Part shown: positions 1 to 8,311 of the stretch, in pieces
How the letters are laid out: each line of letters opens with the position of its first letter
How positions within the stretch are numbered: position 1 is the stretch's first letter
Source of the DNA: Chitinophaga agri
GTDB lineage: Bacteria > Bacteroidota > Bacteroidia > Chitinophagales > Chitinophagaceae
DNA length: 64,000 nucleotides
Assembly: GCF_010093065.1 (NCBI RefSeq)
Contig: NZ_CP048113.1
Coordinates: 7,644,001-7,708,000 of the forward strand
Direction of reading: 5' to 3'
Made by a program: the position numbers and the translations under genes
Notes under the pieces: generated by a model
Databases searched by the model: none
What the model was told of the DNA's origin: nothing
What the model saw: the letters and a program-made list of their open reading frames with translations, nothing else

Positions 1-1
1 G

Positions 2-3000
2 GGTAATGATGTTGATGGAGATCCACTGACCTATACGAAAGCAACTGATCCATCTAATGGCTCAGTGACTGTGAATCCTGATGGCACCTATACTTATACG
101 CCGGCCGCCGGTTATGTAGGCAATGACAGCTTTACTGTTGATATTGCCGATGGTCAGGGTGGTTCGACCACTGTAACCGTTAGTATCACTGTGACTCCGC
201 CGCCGAATAACCCGCCAACGGGTGCAGGTGACACGAAGACGACCGTTCGTAATACACCGGTAAATGGTGCCGTGACCGGTAGTGATGTGGATGGGGATGC
301 GCTGACCTTTAACAAAGCAACAGATCCGGCTAATGGCTCAGTAGTTGTAAATAACGATGGCACTTATACCTATACGCCGGCAACTGGTTATACCGGTCCC
401 GATACTTTCACTGTTACGATCTCTGATGGTAAAGGTGGTACAACTAATGTAACCGTAAATATCACGGTAACGGCTCCGCTGAATAACCCGCCAACGGGTA
501 CAGGTGACACGAAGACAACCGTTCGTAATACACTGGTAAGTGGTGCCGTAACCGGTAATGATGTAGATGGGGATGCACTGACCTTTACCAAAGCAACAGA
601 TCCAGCTAATGGCTCAGTAGTTGTAAATAACGATGGCACTTATACCTACACACCGGCAACTGGTTATACCGGTCCCGATACTTTCACTGTTACGATCTCT
701 GATGGTAAAGGTGGTACAACTAATGTAACGGTAAATATCACGGTAACGGCTCCGCTGAATAATCCGCCAACGGGTACAGGTGACACGAAGACAACCGTTC
801 GTAATACACCGGTAAATGGTGCCGTGACCGGTAGTGATGTGGATGGGGATGCGCTGACCTTTACCAAAGCAACAGATCCAGCTAATGGCTCAGTAGTTGT
901 AAATAACGATGGCACTTATACCTATACGCCGGCAACTGGTTATACCGGTCCCGATACTTTCACTGTTACGATCTCTGATGGTAAAGGTGGTACAACTAAT
1001 GTAACCGTAAATATCACGGTAACGGCTCCGCTGAATAATCCTCCGACCGGTACAGGCGACAGTAAGACAACTACACGAGACACACCTGTGAATGGTGTGG
1101 TAACAGGTAGTGATGCAGATGGTGATGTATTGACCTTTGTCAAGGCAACGGATCCTGTTCATGGTTCCGTTACTGTAAATACGGACGGTACTTATATTTA
1201 TACCCCTGCAGCTGGTTATACCGGTACGGATAACTTCACCATTACGATCAGCGATGGTAAAGGTGGTACGACTAATGTAACCGTGAATATCACTGTTACA
1301 CCGGTTGTTACGCCACCGGTGAACAATCCTCCGACCGGTACGGGCGATACTAAAATTACCAACCAGGATACGCCTGTAAATGGCGTAGTGACCGGTACAG
1401 ACGTAGACGGTGACGCACTCACTTTTACGAAAGCTACTGACCCTGCGCATGGTTCCGTGATCGTACATGCCGATGGTACCTATACTTATACGCCAGCTAC
1501 TGGTTATGTAGGGAATGACAGCTTCACGATCACTATCTCAGATGGGAAGGGTGGTACTACTACGGTAACGGTAAATGTTATTGTTACTGCTCCTGCAAAC
1601 AATCCTCCGACCGGTACGGGCGATACTAAAATTACCAACCAGGATACGCCTGTAAATGGCGTAGTGACCGGTACAGACGTAGACGGTGACGCACTCACTT
1701 TTACGAAAGCTACCGACCCTGCGCATGGTTCCGTGATCGTACATGCCGATGGTACCTATACTTATACGCCAGCTACTGGTTATGTAGGAAATGACGGTTT
1801 CACGGTCACAATTGCTGATGGTAAGGGTGGTAGCACGACCGTGACCGTTAACATCACGGTTACGCCGGTAGTAACACCTCCGGTTAATAATCCGCCAACA
1901 GGCACTGGTGATAGCCAAACCACTAATCAGGATACACCAGTAAATGGTACAGTAACCGGTACAGACGTAGACGGTGACGCACTGACCTTTACGAAAGCCA
2001 CTGACCCTACCAACGGTACTGTGATCGTAAACGCCAATGGTACCTATACTTATACACCGGCAACTGGCTACATAGGCAATGACAGCTTCACGATCAATAT
2101 TGCTGATGGCAAAGGCGGTAGCACAACCGTAACCGTTAATATTGCGGTAACGCTGGTAGTAACACCTCCGGTTAATAATCCGCCAACAGGTTTCGGTGAT
2201 TCTAAATCAACACCTGAAGGCACCGCGGTATCTGGTAAGGTAACGGGTACTGATGTCGATGGTGATGCACTGACCTTTATGAAGGCAACTGAACCTGCAC
2301 ACGGTACTGCTGTTGTCAATCCCGATGGCACCTATACCTACACACCTGCCACAGGTTATACCGGACTGGATAACTTCAATATCACTATCAGTGATGGTAA
2401 GGGTGGTACGGCTACCGTGACCGTCAATATCAATGTAATGCCGGTGATACAGGATCCGGTAGCCGTGAATGACAGAGCGGAAACCAAAGCCAATACGCCT
2501 GTTACAGTGAACGTACTGGATAATGATGATGCCCGTAATGCCACACTCGACGTAACCACTGTCACCATCGTCGGTGGACCTGCACATGGTACTGTCAAAG
2601 TGAATGAAGATGGTACCATAACCTATACTCCTGATCCTGGTTATACCGGTGAAGAGACCTTTACTTACCAGGTGAAGAATACGAATGGTCAGGCGAGTAA
2701 CGTGGCTACTGTTGCCATCACCATCACTGCCACCAGCATCAACGTACCAAATCTTTTCACGCCGAATGGCGACGGTAAGAATGACTTCTTCGAGATCCGT
2801 GGACTGAACCAGTATGCGGAAAATGAGCTGATCATTGTGAACCGCTGGGGTAACGAAGTATACAGAACAAGAGGTTATCAGAATACCTGGAAAGGTGACG
2901 GATTGAATGAGGGGACCTATTACTACGTGCTGCGTATCAGACGTAACAGCACAACAGAATGGGAAGTGATGAAAGGATACGTTACACTGATCAGGGCTTT

Positions 3001-3007
3001 TAAATAA
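2..3007 (+). CDS. Repeat-rich surface adhesin with CHU_C (T9SS type B) C-terminal domain, 5' end missing
   Basis: The reading frame is open from base 2, so the gene begins before the window and only its last 1001 codons are present. The visible part holds one partial and eight full Ig/cadherin-like repeats of about 92 residues, each with the pattern [26 protein letters not shown] and DGKGGTT. A diverged Ig-like domain follows (starting near [14 protein letters not shown]), then a gliding-motility-associated C-terminal domain ([33 protein letters not shown]). CHU_C domains are known type B sorting signals for T9SS, so the protein should be secreted and held on the cell surface, where SprB-like adhesins act in gliding and attachment. 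PorP/SprF and OmpA genes follow directly, the usual gene order for such adhesins. The GTG at 65 is not a real start. Family assignment is confident; the ligand is unknown. Confidence 0.93.
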   Translation, partial: GNDVDGDPLTYTKATDPSNGSVTVNPDGTYTYTPAAGYVGNDSFTVDIADGQGGSTTVTVSITVTPPPNNPPTGAGDTKTTVRNTPVNGAVTGSDVDGDALTFNKATDPANGSVVVNNDGTYTYTPATGYTGPDTFTVTISDGKGGTTNVTVNITVTAPLNNPPTGTGDTKTTVRNTLVSGAVTGNDVDGDALTFTKATDPANGSVVVNNDGTYTYTPATGYTGPDTFTVTISDGKGGTTNVTVNITVTAPLNNPPTGTGDTKTTVRNTPVNGAVTGSDVDGDALTFTKATDPANGSVVVNNDGTYTYTPATGYTGPDTFTVTISDGKGGTTNVTVNITVTAPLNNPPTGTGDSKTTTRDTPVNGVVTGSDADGDVLTFVKATDPVHGSVTVNTDGTYIYTPAAGYTGTDNFTITISDGKGGTTNVTVNITVTPVVTPPVNNPPTGTGDTKITNQDTPVNGVVTGTDVDGDALTFTKATDPAHGSVIVHADGTYTYTPATGYVGNDSFTITISDGKGGTTTVTVNVIVTAPANNPPTGTGDTKITNQDTPVNGVVTGTDVDGDALTFTKATDPAHGSVIVHADGTYTYTPATGYVGNDGFTVTIADGKGGSTTVTVNITVTPVVTPPVNNPPTGTGDSQTTNQDTPVNGTVTGTDVDGDALTFTKATDPTNGTVIVNANGTYTYTPATGYIGNDSFTINIADGKGGSTTVTVNIAVTLVVTPPVNNPPTGFGDSKSTPEGTAVSGKVTGTDVDGDALTFMKATEPAHGTAVVNPDGTYTYTPATGYTGLDNFNITISDGKGGTATVTVNINVMPVIQDPVAVNDRAETKANTPVTVNVLDNDDARNATLDVTTVTIVGGPAHGTVKVNEDGTITYTPDPGYTGEETFTYQVKNTNGQASNVATVAITITATSINVPNLFTPNGDGKNDFFEIRGLNQYAENELIIVNRWGNEVYRTRGYQNTWKGDGLNEGTYYYVLRIRRNSTTEWEVMKGYVTLIRAFK
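206..2449 (+). repeat. Eight tandem coding repeats of 276-288 bp
   Basis: Units start at about 206, 482, 758, 1034, 1322, 1598, 1886 and 2174. Spacing is 276 bp (92 codons) or 288 bp where the linker gains four codons (the PVVTPPV variant). Units 206, 482 and 758 are nearly identical in DNA, and units 1322 and 1598 share a long run of identical sequence over their first half. This points to recent duplication or gene conversion. The repeats encode Ig/cadherin-like domains of the adhesin. Confidence 0.95.
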
Positions 3008-3031
3008 TAATGTGAACCACAGACCTTTACT

Positions 3032-4000
3032 ATGAAAAAGATATTTTTGATAGCTGGACTGCTGACATCATTTGGACTGACTGTGCATGCCCAACAGGAT
3101 GCACAGTATAGCCAGTATATGTTCAACGGTATTTATATTAATCCCGCTTATGCCGGTTATAAGGAGGCATTGAACCTGCATGCTTTTTACCGTAATCAGT
3201 GGACGGGCATGACGGGGGCTCCGAAGAGCTTTTCCCTGGCTGTAGACGCAGTCGCCAATGATGGCAACGTCGGTCTTGCATTTCAGGTATCGAGTGATAA
3301 ACTGGGGGCGCAGGATAACCTGTCCGCCTATGTTAGTTATGCTTACCGCCTCCGGTTGAACAGGGAGGGTACCTCACGCCTTTCCTTCGGTCTGAGTGCA
3401 GGGCTGCTGCAAACCGGTATTAACGGCTCGGAACTGAATCCAAATGATCCGGAGACAGACATGCCGGCCGGCCTGCACAGGCTCACCCCTGATGCGAGAG
3501 CAGGTATTTTCTTTGCGAATGAGCGGTATTATGCCGGTTTTTCTGTTGACAACCTCGTTGTACAAGCTTTCGACAATAAAGGCCGCTTTCTATATCTGCC
3601 ACAAACAAAACTGCACTACTACCTGACTGCTGGCACCCTCATTCCGCTGAATGAAGACTTTCAGCTGAAGCCGTCCTTCCTTTTAAAGGATGACCGTGGT
3701 GGACCTACCAGTCTTGACCTGAACGCATTCCTGCTCATCAAAGAGATGGTATGGATCGGCGGTTCCTACCGTACGGGGCTTAAGATGTACGATAAGGACT
3801 ATCTGCAGAAAAACCTGATGTACCGCAACGCGGCCGTGGCTGCGGCGGAGATCTTCCCTGTGCCTAATCTGCGCATCGGCTATGCCTACGACTTTTCTGT
3901 TGGTCCGCTACAGAGCTATAGCGGAGGTACACATGAAATATCTGTAGGGTTCACATTCAACAAACAAAACATCAGAATGGCCACGCCAAGGGTATTCTAA
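3032..4000 (+). CDS. PorP/SprF family type IX secretion membrane protein
   Basis: This 322-residue protein starts with a signal peptide (MKKIFLIAGLLTSFGLTVHAQ) and then shows the PorP/SprF signature QDAQYSQYMFNGIYINPAYAG, followed by FYRNQWTGMTGAPKSFSL. The rest alternates polar and hydrophobic residues as in an outer-membrane beta-barrel. PorP/SprF proteins are known to pair with CHU_C (type B) T9SS substrates and help secrete them or hold them at the surface. The gene starts 24 bases after the giant adhesin and lies 17 bases before the OmpA gene, so the three probably form one operon and this protein most likely serves the upstream adhesin. The family call is secure; the pairing is inferred from position. 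Confidence 0.93.
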   Translation: MKKIFLIAGLLTSFGLTVHAQQDAQYSQYMFNGIYINPAYAGYKEALNLHAFYRNQWTGMTGAPKSFSLAVDAVANDGNVGLAFQVSSDKLGAQDNLSAYVSYAYRLRLNREGTSRLSFGLSAGLLQTGINGSELNPNDPETDMPAGLHRLTPDARAGIFFANERYYAGFSVDNLVVQAFDNKGRFLYLPQTKLHYYLTAGTLIPLNEDFQLKPSFLLKDDRGGPTSLDLNAFLLIKEMVWIGGSYRTGLKMYDKDYLQKNLMYRNAAVAAAEIFPVPNLRIGYAYDFSVGPLQSYSGGTHEISVGFTFNKQNIRMATPRVF

Positions 4001-4017
4001 TGTCTTAACCATTGACG

Positions 4018-5829
4018 ATGAAAAAACTGCATTACGCGATAGGTTTGTGTTTTATGCTGATGACAATGTCAGTAAAGGCGCAATACATCATCAAAGAGGC
4101 TGACAAGGCATACGATAACTTTAAGTACGCTGAAGCGATCGGTCTTTATGAGAAAGCTTATAATAAGAAGGCAAGCCTGCATGCGGCAGAACGTATCGCA
4201 GACTGCTACCGGTTTAATAATAACTACCCCGAAGCAGAGCGCTGGTATGCTGTAGCAACAGCTATGGAAGGGAGCAAAGCAGAGAATACCTACTTTTATG
4301 CCCGGGCATTGCAGAACAACTCTAAGTATGCAGAAGCCCGTACACAGTATGAACGCTATGCGGGTGTAGAAAAAGGCATCACGCCTGAGCAGCACAATAT
4401 CTGGATCGCCTCCTGCGATTCTGCTATTACCTGGATGCAAACACCGGACCGTCTGCAGGTCGACAACTATAAGACAATCAATTCCGGTAAGTCTGACTGG
4501 AGCGCGGTGCCTTATATGGGCGGACTGGTATTCACTTCTGACCGTCACGCCGACGGAGTATACCAGCCCAAAAAACACCGGTTCTTCCTGCATTTCGATA
4601 CGCGGGTAAAACCTGATCCGCTGATGAACAGCTGGACAGGCGATGATTACCTGCACCTTTTCTTTAAACCGGGTACGGCGGACAGCGTGCAGTTGTTCCC
4701 GTTGCACACGGGTACTGGTTACCATGTGGGATCAGCCAGCTTCACCAGGGATGGGAAAGAAATGTTCTTTACCCTGACCCGTATCCCCGGCAGGGGAGAC
4801 AGGGCAAAGGGGAAGTCTACAACTGTCAATGTAGAGATCTACAGCAGTAAAAAGGATGCCGCCGGTAACTGGTCTGCTCCACTGGCTTTCACCCATAATA
4901 ATGTCAATGCCTATTCTGTGGGCGATCCCTTTATTACGGAAGACGGTATGGCGTTATATTTCGCGTCCAATATGCCAGGTGGTGCAGGCGGGACAGATAT
5001 CTACGTATGTTACCGTACAGCTGCAGGAGAATGGGGACCACCGCTCAACCTGAAAGCAGTTAACACAACCGGCAATGACCGTAGTCCGGCACTGACAAAA
5101 GATAACATACTGTACTTCTCCAGTGATGGACGTGTCGGTATGGGTGGACTTGATATTTACAGTGTAAAACTGGATAAGTCTGGTCAGCACAACAGTCCTG
5201 TGAAGAACATGCGTTATCCGATGAACTCACCCCAGGATGATTTCGCTTTCGGGATGACGGAAACGGGCATGGGGTACCTTTCTTCTAACAGGACCGGCGG
5301 TAGCGGCAGTGATGATATCTATACAGTAGCAGCCCTGCTACAGGAAGAGGTGCCACCGGCTACACCTGATACGATCAATAAAGTGCCGGCCAAACCGGAT
5401 ACAGTGGCTACGCCATCGGCCCCTGTAAATCCACCGGTGATCACCCCTGCGCCAGCAAACAATCCTCCGGCTCAGCACAATGGTCTGCTGGACATCTATT
5501 TTGATTTCAGTAAGGCTGATATCCGTCCGGAAGCGGCGAAAGTACTGGATGAACTGGTACAACTGCTGAAGGCCAATCCGGATAAGCTGGTTGAGTTGGG
5601 TGCCCATACCGACGCCCGTGGTAATGATGCCTTCAACCTGGCGTTATCACAGAAACGTGCTAACTCCGTAGCCAGCTACCTGGCAGGGAAAGGTATCGCG
5701 AAGAACAGGATACTGGCAAAAGGCTATGGTGAAACAAAGCTGTTGAATAAGTGTGGTAACGGCGTACAATGTACAGAAGAAGAGCACAAGCAGAACAGAA
5801 GGACCGAGTTCAAACTGCTGGATAAATAA
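4018..5829 (+). CDS. OmpA-family protein with TPR and PD40 (WD40-like) repeats, PorE-like architecture
   Basis: The ATG at 4018 gives a clean signal peptide (MKKLHYAIGLCFMLMTMSVKAQ); the upstream TTG at 4012 is a worse start. The 603-residue protein has N-terminal TPR-like helices (about residues 25-110: ADKAYDNFKYAEAIGLYEKA), PD40 beta-propeller blades (about 155-440, with motifs such as GGLVFTSDR, LYFASNMPGGAGGTDIY and LYFSSDGRVGMGGLDIY), a Pro/Thr linker (about 440-495) and an OmpA C-terminal domain (about 500-603, with IYFDFSKADIRPEA, LGAHTDARGNDAFN and NRRTEF) that binds peptidoglycan. This domain set matches proteins such as PorE that link the T9SS to the cell wall. It is the last gene of the adhesin-PorP unit and is followed by a strong terminator. 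Confidence 0.92.
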   Translation: MKKLHYAIGLCFMLMTMSVKAQYIIKEADKAYDNFKYAEAIGLYEKAYNKKASLHAAERIADCYRFNNNYPEAERWYAVATAMEGSKAENTYFYARALQNNSKYAEARTQYERYAGVEKGITPEQHNIWIASCDSAITWMQTPDRLQVDNYKTINSGKSDWSAVPYMGGLVFTSDRHADGVYQPKKHRFFLHFDTRVKPDPLMNSWTGDDYLHLFFKPGTADSVQLFPLHTGTGYHVGSASFTRDGKEMFFTLTRIPGRGDRAKGKSTTVNVEIYSSKKDAAGNWSAPLAFTHNNVNAYSVGDPFITEDGMALYFASNMPGGAGGTDIYVCYRTAAGEWGPPLNLKAVNTTGNDRSPALTKDNILYFSSDGRVGMGGLDIYSVKLDKSGQHNSPVKNMRYPMNSPQDDFAFGMTETGMGYLSSNRTGGSGSDDIYTVAALLQEEVPPATPDTINKVPAKPDTVATPSAPVNPPVITPAPANNPPAQHNGLLDIYFDFSKADIRPEAAKVLDELVQLLKANPDKLVELGAHTDARGNDAFNLALSQKRANSVASYLAGKGIAKNRILAKGYGETKLLNKCGNGVQCTEEEHKQNRRTEFKLLDK

Positions 5830-5851
5830 ACAAATGATCCTCTTTTATAGC

Positions 5852-5888
5852 AAAGGCCCGGGCAGACGATCGTCGTCCCGGGCCTTTT
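5852..5888 (+). terminator. Rho-independent terminator after the OmpA gene
   Basis: A perfect 11-bp stem (AAAGGCCCGGG at 5852-5862 pairing with CCCGGGCCTTT at 5877-5887) is followed by a short T run. The loop contains the palindrome GACGATCGTC, which can extend the hairpin. It lies 23 bases after the OmpA stop codon and ends the adhesin-PorP-OmpA unit. Confidence 0.85.
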
Positions 5889-5945
5889 CCATAAAATCCA
5901 CTTTCTTAACCGTAAGACCGACAATCTGTTTTATATTTACTTGTC

Positions 5946-5953
5946 TATTTTTG
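5946..5953 (+). promoter_or_regulatory. Candidate Bacteroidota -7 promoter element for the AraC gene
   Basis: TATTTTTG matches the Bacteroidota primary sigma factor -7 consensus TAnnTTTG exactly and lies 30 bases before the AraC start codon. No good -33 TTTG is visible at the usual 19-base spacing, so this is a moderate call. Confidence 0.4.
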
Positions 5954-5983
5954 TACTGTTAGTAAAGACAATCGTAGTGCTGC

Positions 5984-6838
5984 ATGAAAAGAATATGTTC
6001 CTCTTCTGATGAGACCTTACTCGCACTGGACGCAGGTGAAGACTGTCTTGCCACCCCTGTTCAGTTTTCTGAATATACCATGGTGTTTGTAGAAGAAGGA
6101 GAGGGACTGTATCACGCGGACTTTGGCGCATTTCCTTTTAAAGGCCCCGTACTTTTGTTTTCCACTCCCTTGCAGCTGATCTATATCGAACAGCAGCGGG
6201 CCTGTAAGATGTCAATGTTGCAGTTTCATAGTGATTTTTACTGCATTGAATATCACAAGGCGCAGGTAGCCTGTAATGGTTTGTTGTTTAATAATATTTA
6301 CATTGAACCATCAGTAAAGATGACAGAACGGGAAGCCCGCGTATTCAAACATCTGCTGGAAGAGCTGTCCGAGGAGTTTGATATAACCGGATGTGACGAG
6401 ATTGTCATGCGGGGCTATCTGCAGTTATTGCTGGCTAAGTCCAGTAGCATGAAGACACGCTCTTCCGCTAATCTGGCCGATCCGAAGGAAAGGGATGAAC
6501 AGATGGAACATTTCAGACAGCTGCTGGACCAGCACTATCTGACACTGCATAAGCCCGCGGATTATGCAGCGCTGCTGGCCATGTCACCCAATAACTTTAC
6601 CAAGCGTTGTACTAAGTATTTTAAGAAATCACCTTCTGCAATGATACAGGAACGTCTGATACTGGAAGCCAAGCGACAGTTACATCTGACCCGCCGTAGT
6701 ATCAAGGAAATAGCCTATTCTCTTCAGTTCAGCGACGAGTTCTATTTCAGCCGCTTCTTTAAGAAATTTACCCGGGTCTCTCCACAGACCTTCCGGCAGC
6801 GCACCGGCATCTCTATAGTGGCTGATCTTCCCCAGTAA
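5984..6838 (+). CDS. AraC family transcriptional regulator
   Basis: This 284-residue protein has an N-terminal cupin-like ligand-sensing half (about 1-150) and a C-terminal AraC/XylS DNA-binding domain (about 180-280) with both helix-turn-helix units. The first includes YAALLAMSPNNFTKRCTKYF. The second includes SIKEIAYSLQFSDEFYFSRFFKK, followed by the typical TRVSPQTFRQR tail. It is transcribed in the same direction as the DUF417 and AhpD-like genes that follow, so it probably controls them. The effector is unknown. In other bacteria DUF417 proteins are often found with AraC-type or RclR-like redox regulators, which fits. Confidence 0.9.
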   Translation: MKRICSSSDETLLALDAGEDCLATPVQFSEYTMVFVEEGEGLYHADFGAFPFKGPVLLFSTPLQLIYIEQQRACKMSMLQFHSDFYCIEYHKAQVACNGLLFNNIYIEPSVKMTEREARVFKHLLEELSEEFDITGCDEIVMRGYLQLLLAKSSSMKTRSSANLADPKERDEQMEHFRQLLDQHYLTLHKPADYAALLAMSPNNFTKRCTKYFKKSPSAMIQERLILEAKRQLHLTRRSIKEIAYSLQFSDEFYFSRFFKKFTRVSPQTFRQRTGISIVADLPQ

Positions 6839-6979
6839 TAAGGAATTGTCTTATTGTCCCCTGACCTGACGCCTGGCATATTTGTCCAAGTGACGGATTG
6901 TTATGTCCATGTTCCGGCAGCACGGAGCGGTCTACCTTTACATCGTCAATAAGCACACAAAACAACTAAGTAACAGATC

Positions 6980-7549
6980 ATGAAAAATTCAATAGCAAAC
7001 TTTATAGCACATCTCGATCAGTTTGGTAAAAAGGCAGTTCGTCTCGGTATCGTTGTTGTATTCCTCTGGATTGGCGGACTGAAATTCTTCACATATGAAG
7101 CGGATGGAATTGTGCCATTCGTTGCCAATAGCCCTTTCATGTCTTTCTTCTATCATCATCCTGATGAATATAAGCGTCACATAAATAAGGAAGGCGAACT
7201 GATCCCTGAAAATCACCAGTGGCACGTAGAAAATAATACATATGGTTTTTCTGCAGGACTGGGCATCCTGCTGGTAACAATGGCGATACTCGTGGCATTG
7301 TACAAGGTCGTTCCTTTTGCCAGCATGATCGGCAGCATCCTGATCTTCATAATGACATTAGGTACGCTCTCCTTCCTGGTAACGACGCCTGAAAGCTGGG
7401 TACCGCATCTCACTGATCACGACTGGGGCTTCCCGTTCCTGTCCGCCCGTGGCCGCCTGGTCATTAAGGACATCGTCATCCTGGGGGGTGCGATCATTAC
7501 GATGAGTGAGTCTGCGCAACTGTACCTGAGCAGACAAAGGAACAGGTAA
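6980..7549 (+). CDS. DUF417 (YkgB/RclC-like) inner-membrane protein
   Basis: The 189-residue protein has about four hydrophobic membrane spans (near residues 20-38, 80-100, 105-130 and 158-175). It shows family features such as VVFLWIGGLKFFTYEADGI, PFVANSPFMSFFY and a late SARGRLVIKDIVILGGA. DUF417 includes E. coli RclC/YkgB, a membrane protein linked to resistance to reactive chlorine species. The gene lies between an AraC regulator and an AhpD-like gene, which supports a role in oxidative or electrophile stress. The exact function is unknown. Length is normal for the family. Confidence 0.88.
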   Translation: MKNSIANFIAHLDQFGKKAVRLGIVVVFLWIGGLKFFTYEADGIVPFVANSPFMSFFYHHPDEYKRHINKEGELIPENHQWHVENNTYGFSAGLGILLVTMAILVALYKVVPFASMIGSILIFIMTLGTLSFLVTTPESWVPHLTDHDWGFPFLSARGRLVIKDIVILGGAIITMSESAQLYLSRQRNR

Positions 7550-7585
7550 ACGAAAACATAATTGTTAGCATAAATAACTAAGTAT

Positions 7586-8125
7586 ATGAAAAAGATAACA
7601 GTTCCCACACGCGAACAGGTAAGTACAGGATCACAGGAAATATTTGACCTGCTGCAAAAGAGACTGGGTAAAGTACCTAATCTGTATGCCACTATTGGCT
7701 ACTCTGCCAATGCGCTGAAAGGGTTCCTTGAATTTGAGAAGACATTGAACGGAGGCGTATTTCATCCGAAGGAAAGAGAAGCGATCTCGCTGGCCGTATC
7801 GGAAGTGAATGCATGTACCTATTGCTTATCTGCACATACTATGGCAGCACTTAAACTGGGATATACACAGGACGAAACCATCGCTATCAGAAAAGGAACA
7901 GCAGGTGATGCCAAACTGGATGCTGTTGTTAAGCTGGCACAGGCCATTGCTACTAACAAAGGCCACGCAGCACCAGAGCTGATAGAGGTTTTTTTTGCAG
8001 CTGGTTATAAGGAAGACGGTCTGATGGAATTAATGGGACTGGTCGTAGTGAGGACATTTACTAATTATGCCTATGCGCTGACAGACGTACCGGTTGATTT
8101 TCCGGTAGTGGAACCACTGAGTTAA
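7586..8125 (+). CDS. Carboxymuconolactone decarboxylase/AhpD-like peroxidase-related protein
   Basis: The 179-residue protein carries the AhpD-type redox motif ACTYCLSAHT, giving Cys77, Cys80 and His84. The hydrophobic helical region before it (KEREAISLAVSEVNAC) is the usual frame of the CMD fold. Proteins with this CxxC plus His arrangement act as alkylhydroperoxidases or related thiol peroxidases in the cytoplasm. It lies 36 bases after the DUF417 gene and probably shares its transcript. The peroxidase role is inferred from the motif; the true substrate is unknown. Confidence 0.88.
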   Translation: MKKITVPTREQVSTGSQEIFDLLQKRLGKVPNLYATIGYSANALKGFLEFEKTLNGGVFHPKEREAISLAVSEVNACTYCLSAHTMAALKLGYTQDETIAIRKGTAGDAKLDAVVKLAQAIATNKGHAAPELIEVFFAAGYKEDGLMELMGLVVVRTFTNYAYALTDVPVDFPVVEPLS

Positions 8126-8146
8126 GGGTTGTTGTTTAATAAAAGA

Positions 8147-8180
8147 GGGATGAGCGTTGATCACGGTCGATGTTCATCCC
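8147..8180 (+). terminator. Hairpin after the AhpD-like gene, probable terminator
   Basis: GGGATGA (8147-8153) pairs with TCATCCC (8174-8180). The stem extends inward through GCGTTGA and TCGATGT using GU pairs, giving about 14 paired positions. The T run that follows is broken, so termination efficiency is uncertain. Confidence 0.55.
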
Positions 8181-8311
8181 TTACCTGTTTTAATGCATAT
8201 CTAAATCCTTCATTATAAATTTCCTGCGTATTCCCAGGGGCAGGGCATAGAAAGATGACATCCATGAATTATCTTTAGCTTTCCGGTTTCAATTGCCGGG
8301 TACCAACCAAC

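Noticed and set aside
206..2449. Possible CRISPR array because of regular repeats
   Set aside because: Units are 276-288 bp, wholly coding and lack short repeat plus unique spacer structure.
154..2619. Many minus-strand open frames across the adhesin repeats
   Set aside because: They repeat with the 276-bp unit, are low-complexity mirror images of the plus-strand Ig repeats and have no family features.
4069..4725. 218-codon minus-strand frame inside the OmpA gene
   Set aside because: It lies opposite conserved TPR and PD40 coding sequence and has no known motif.
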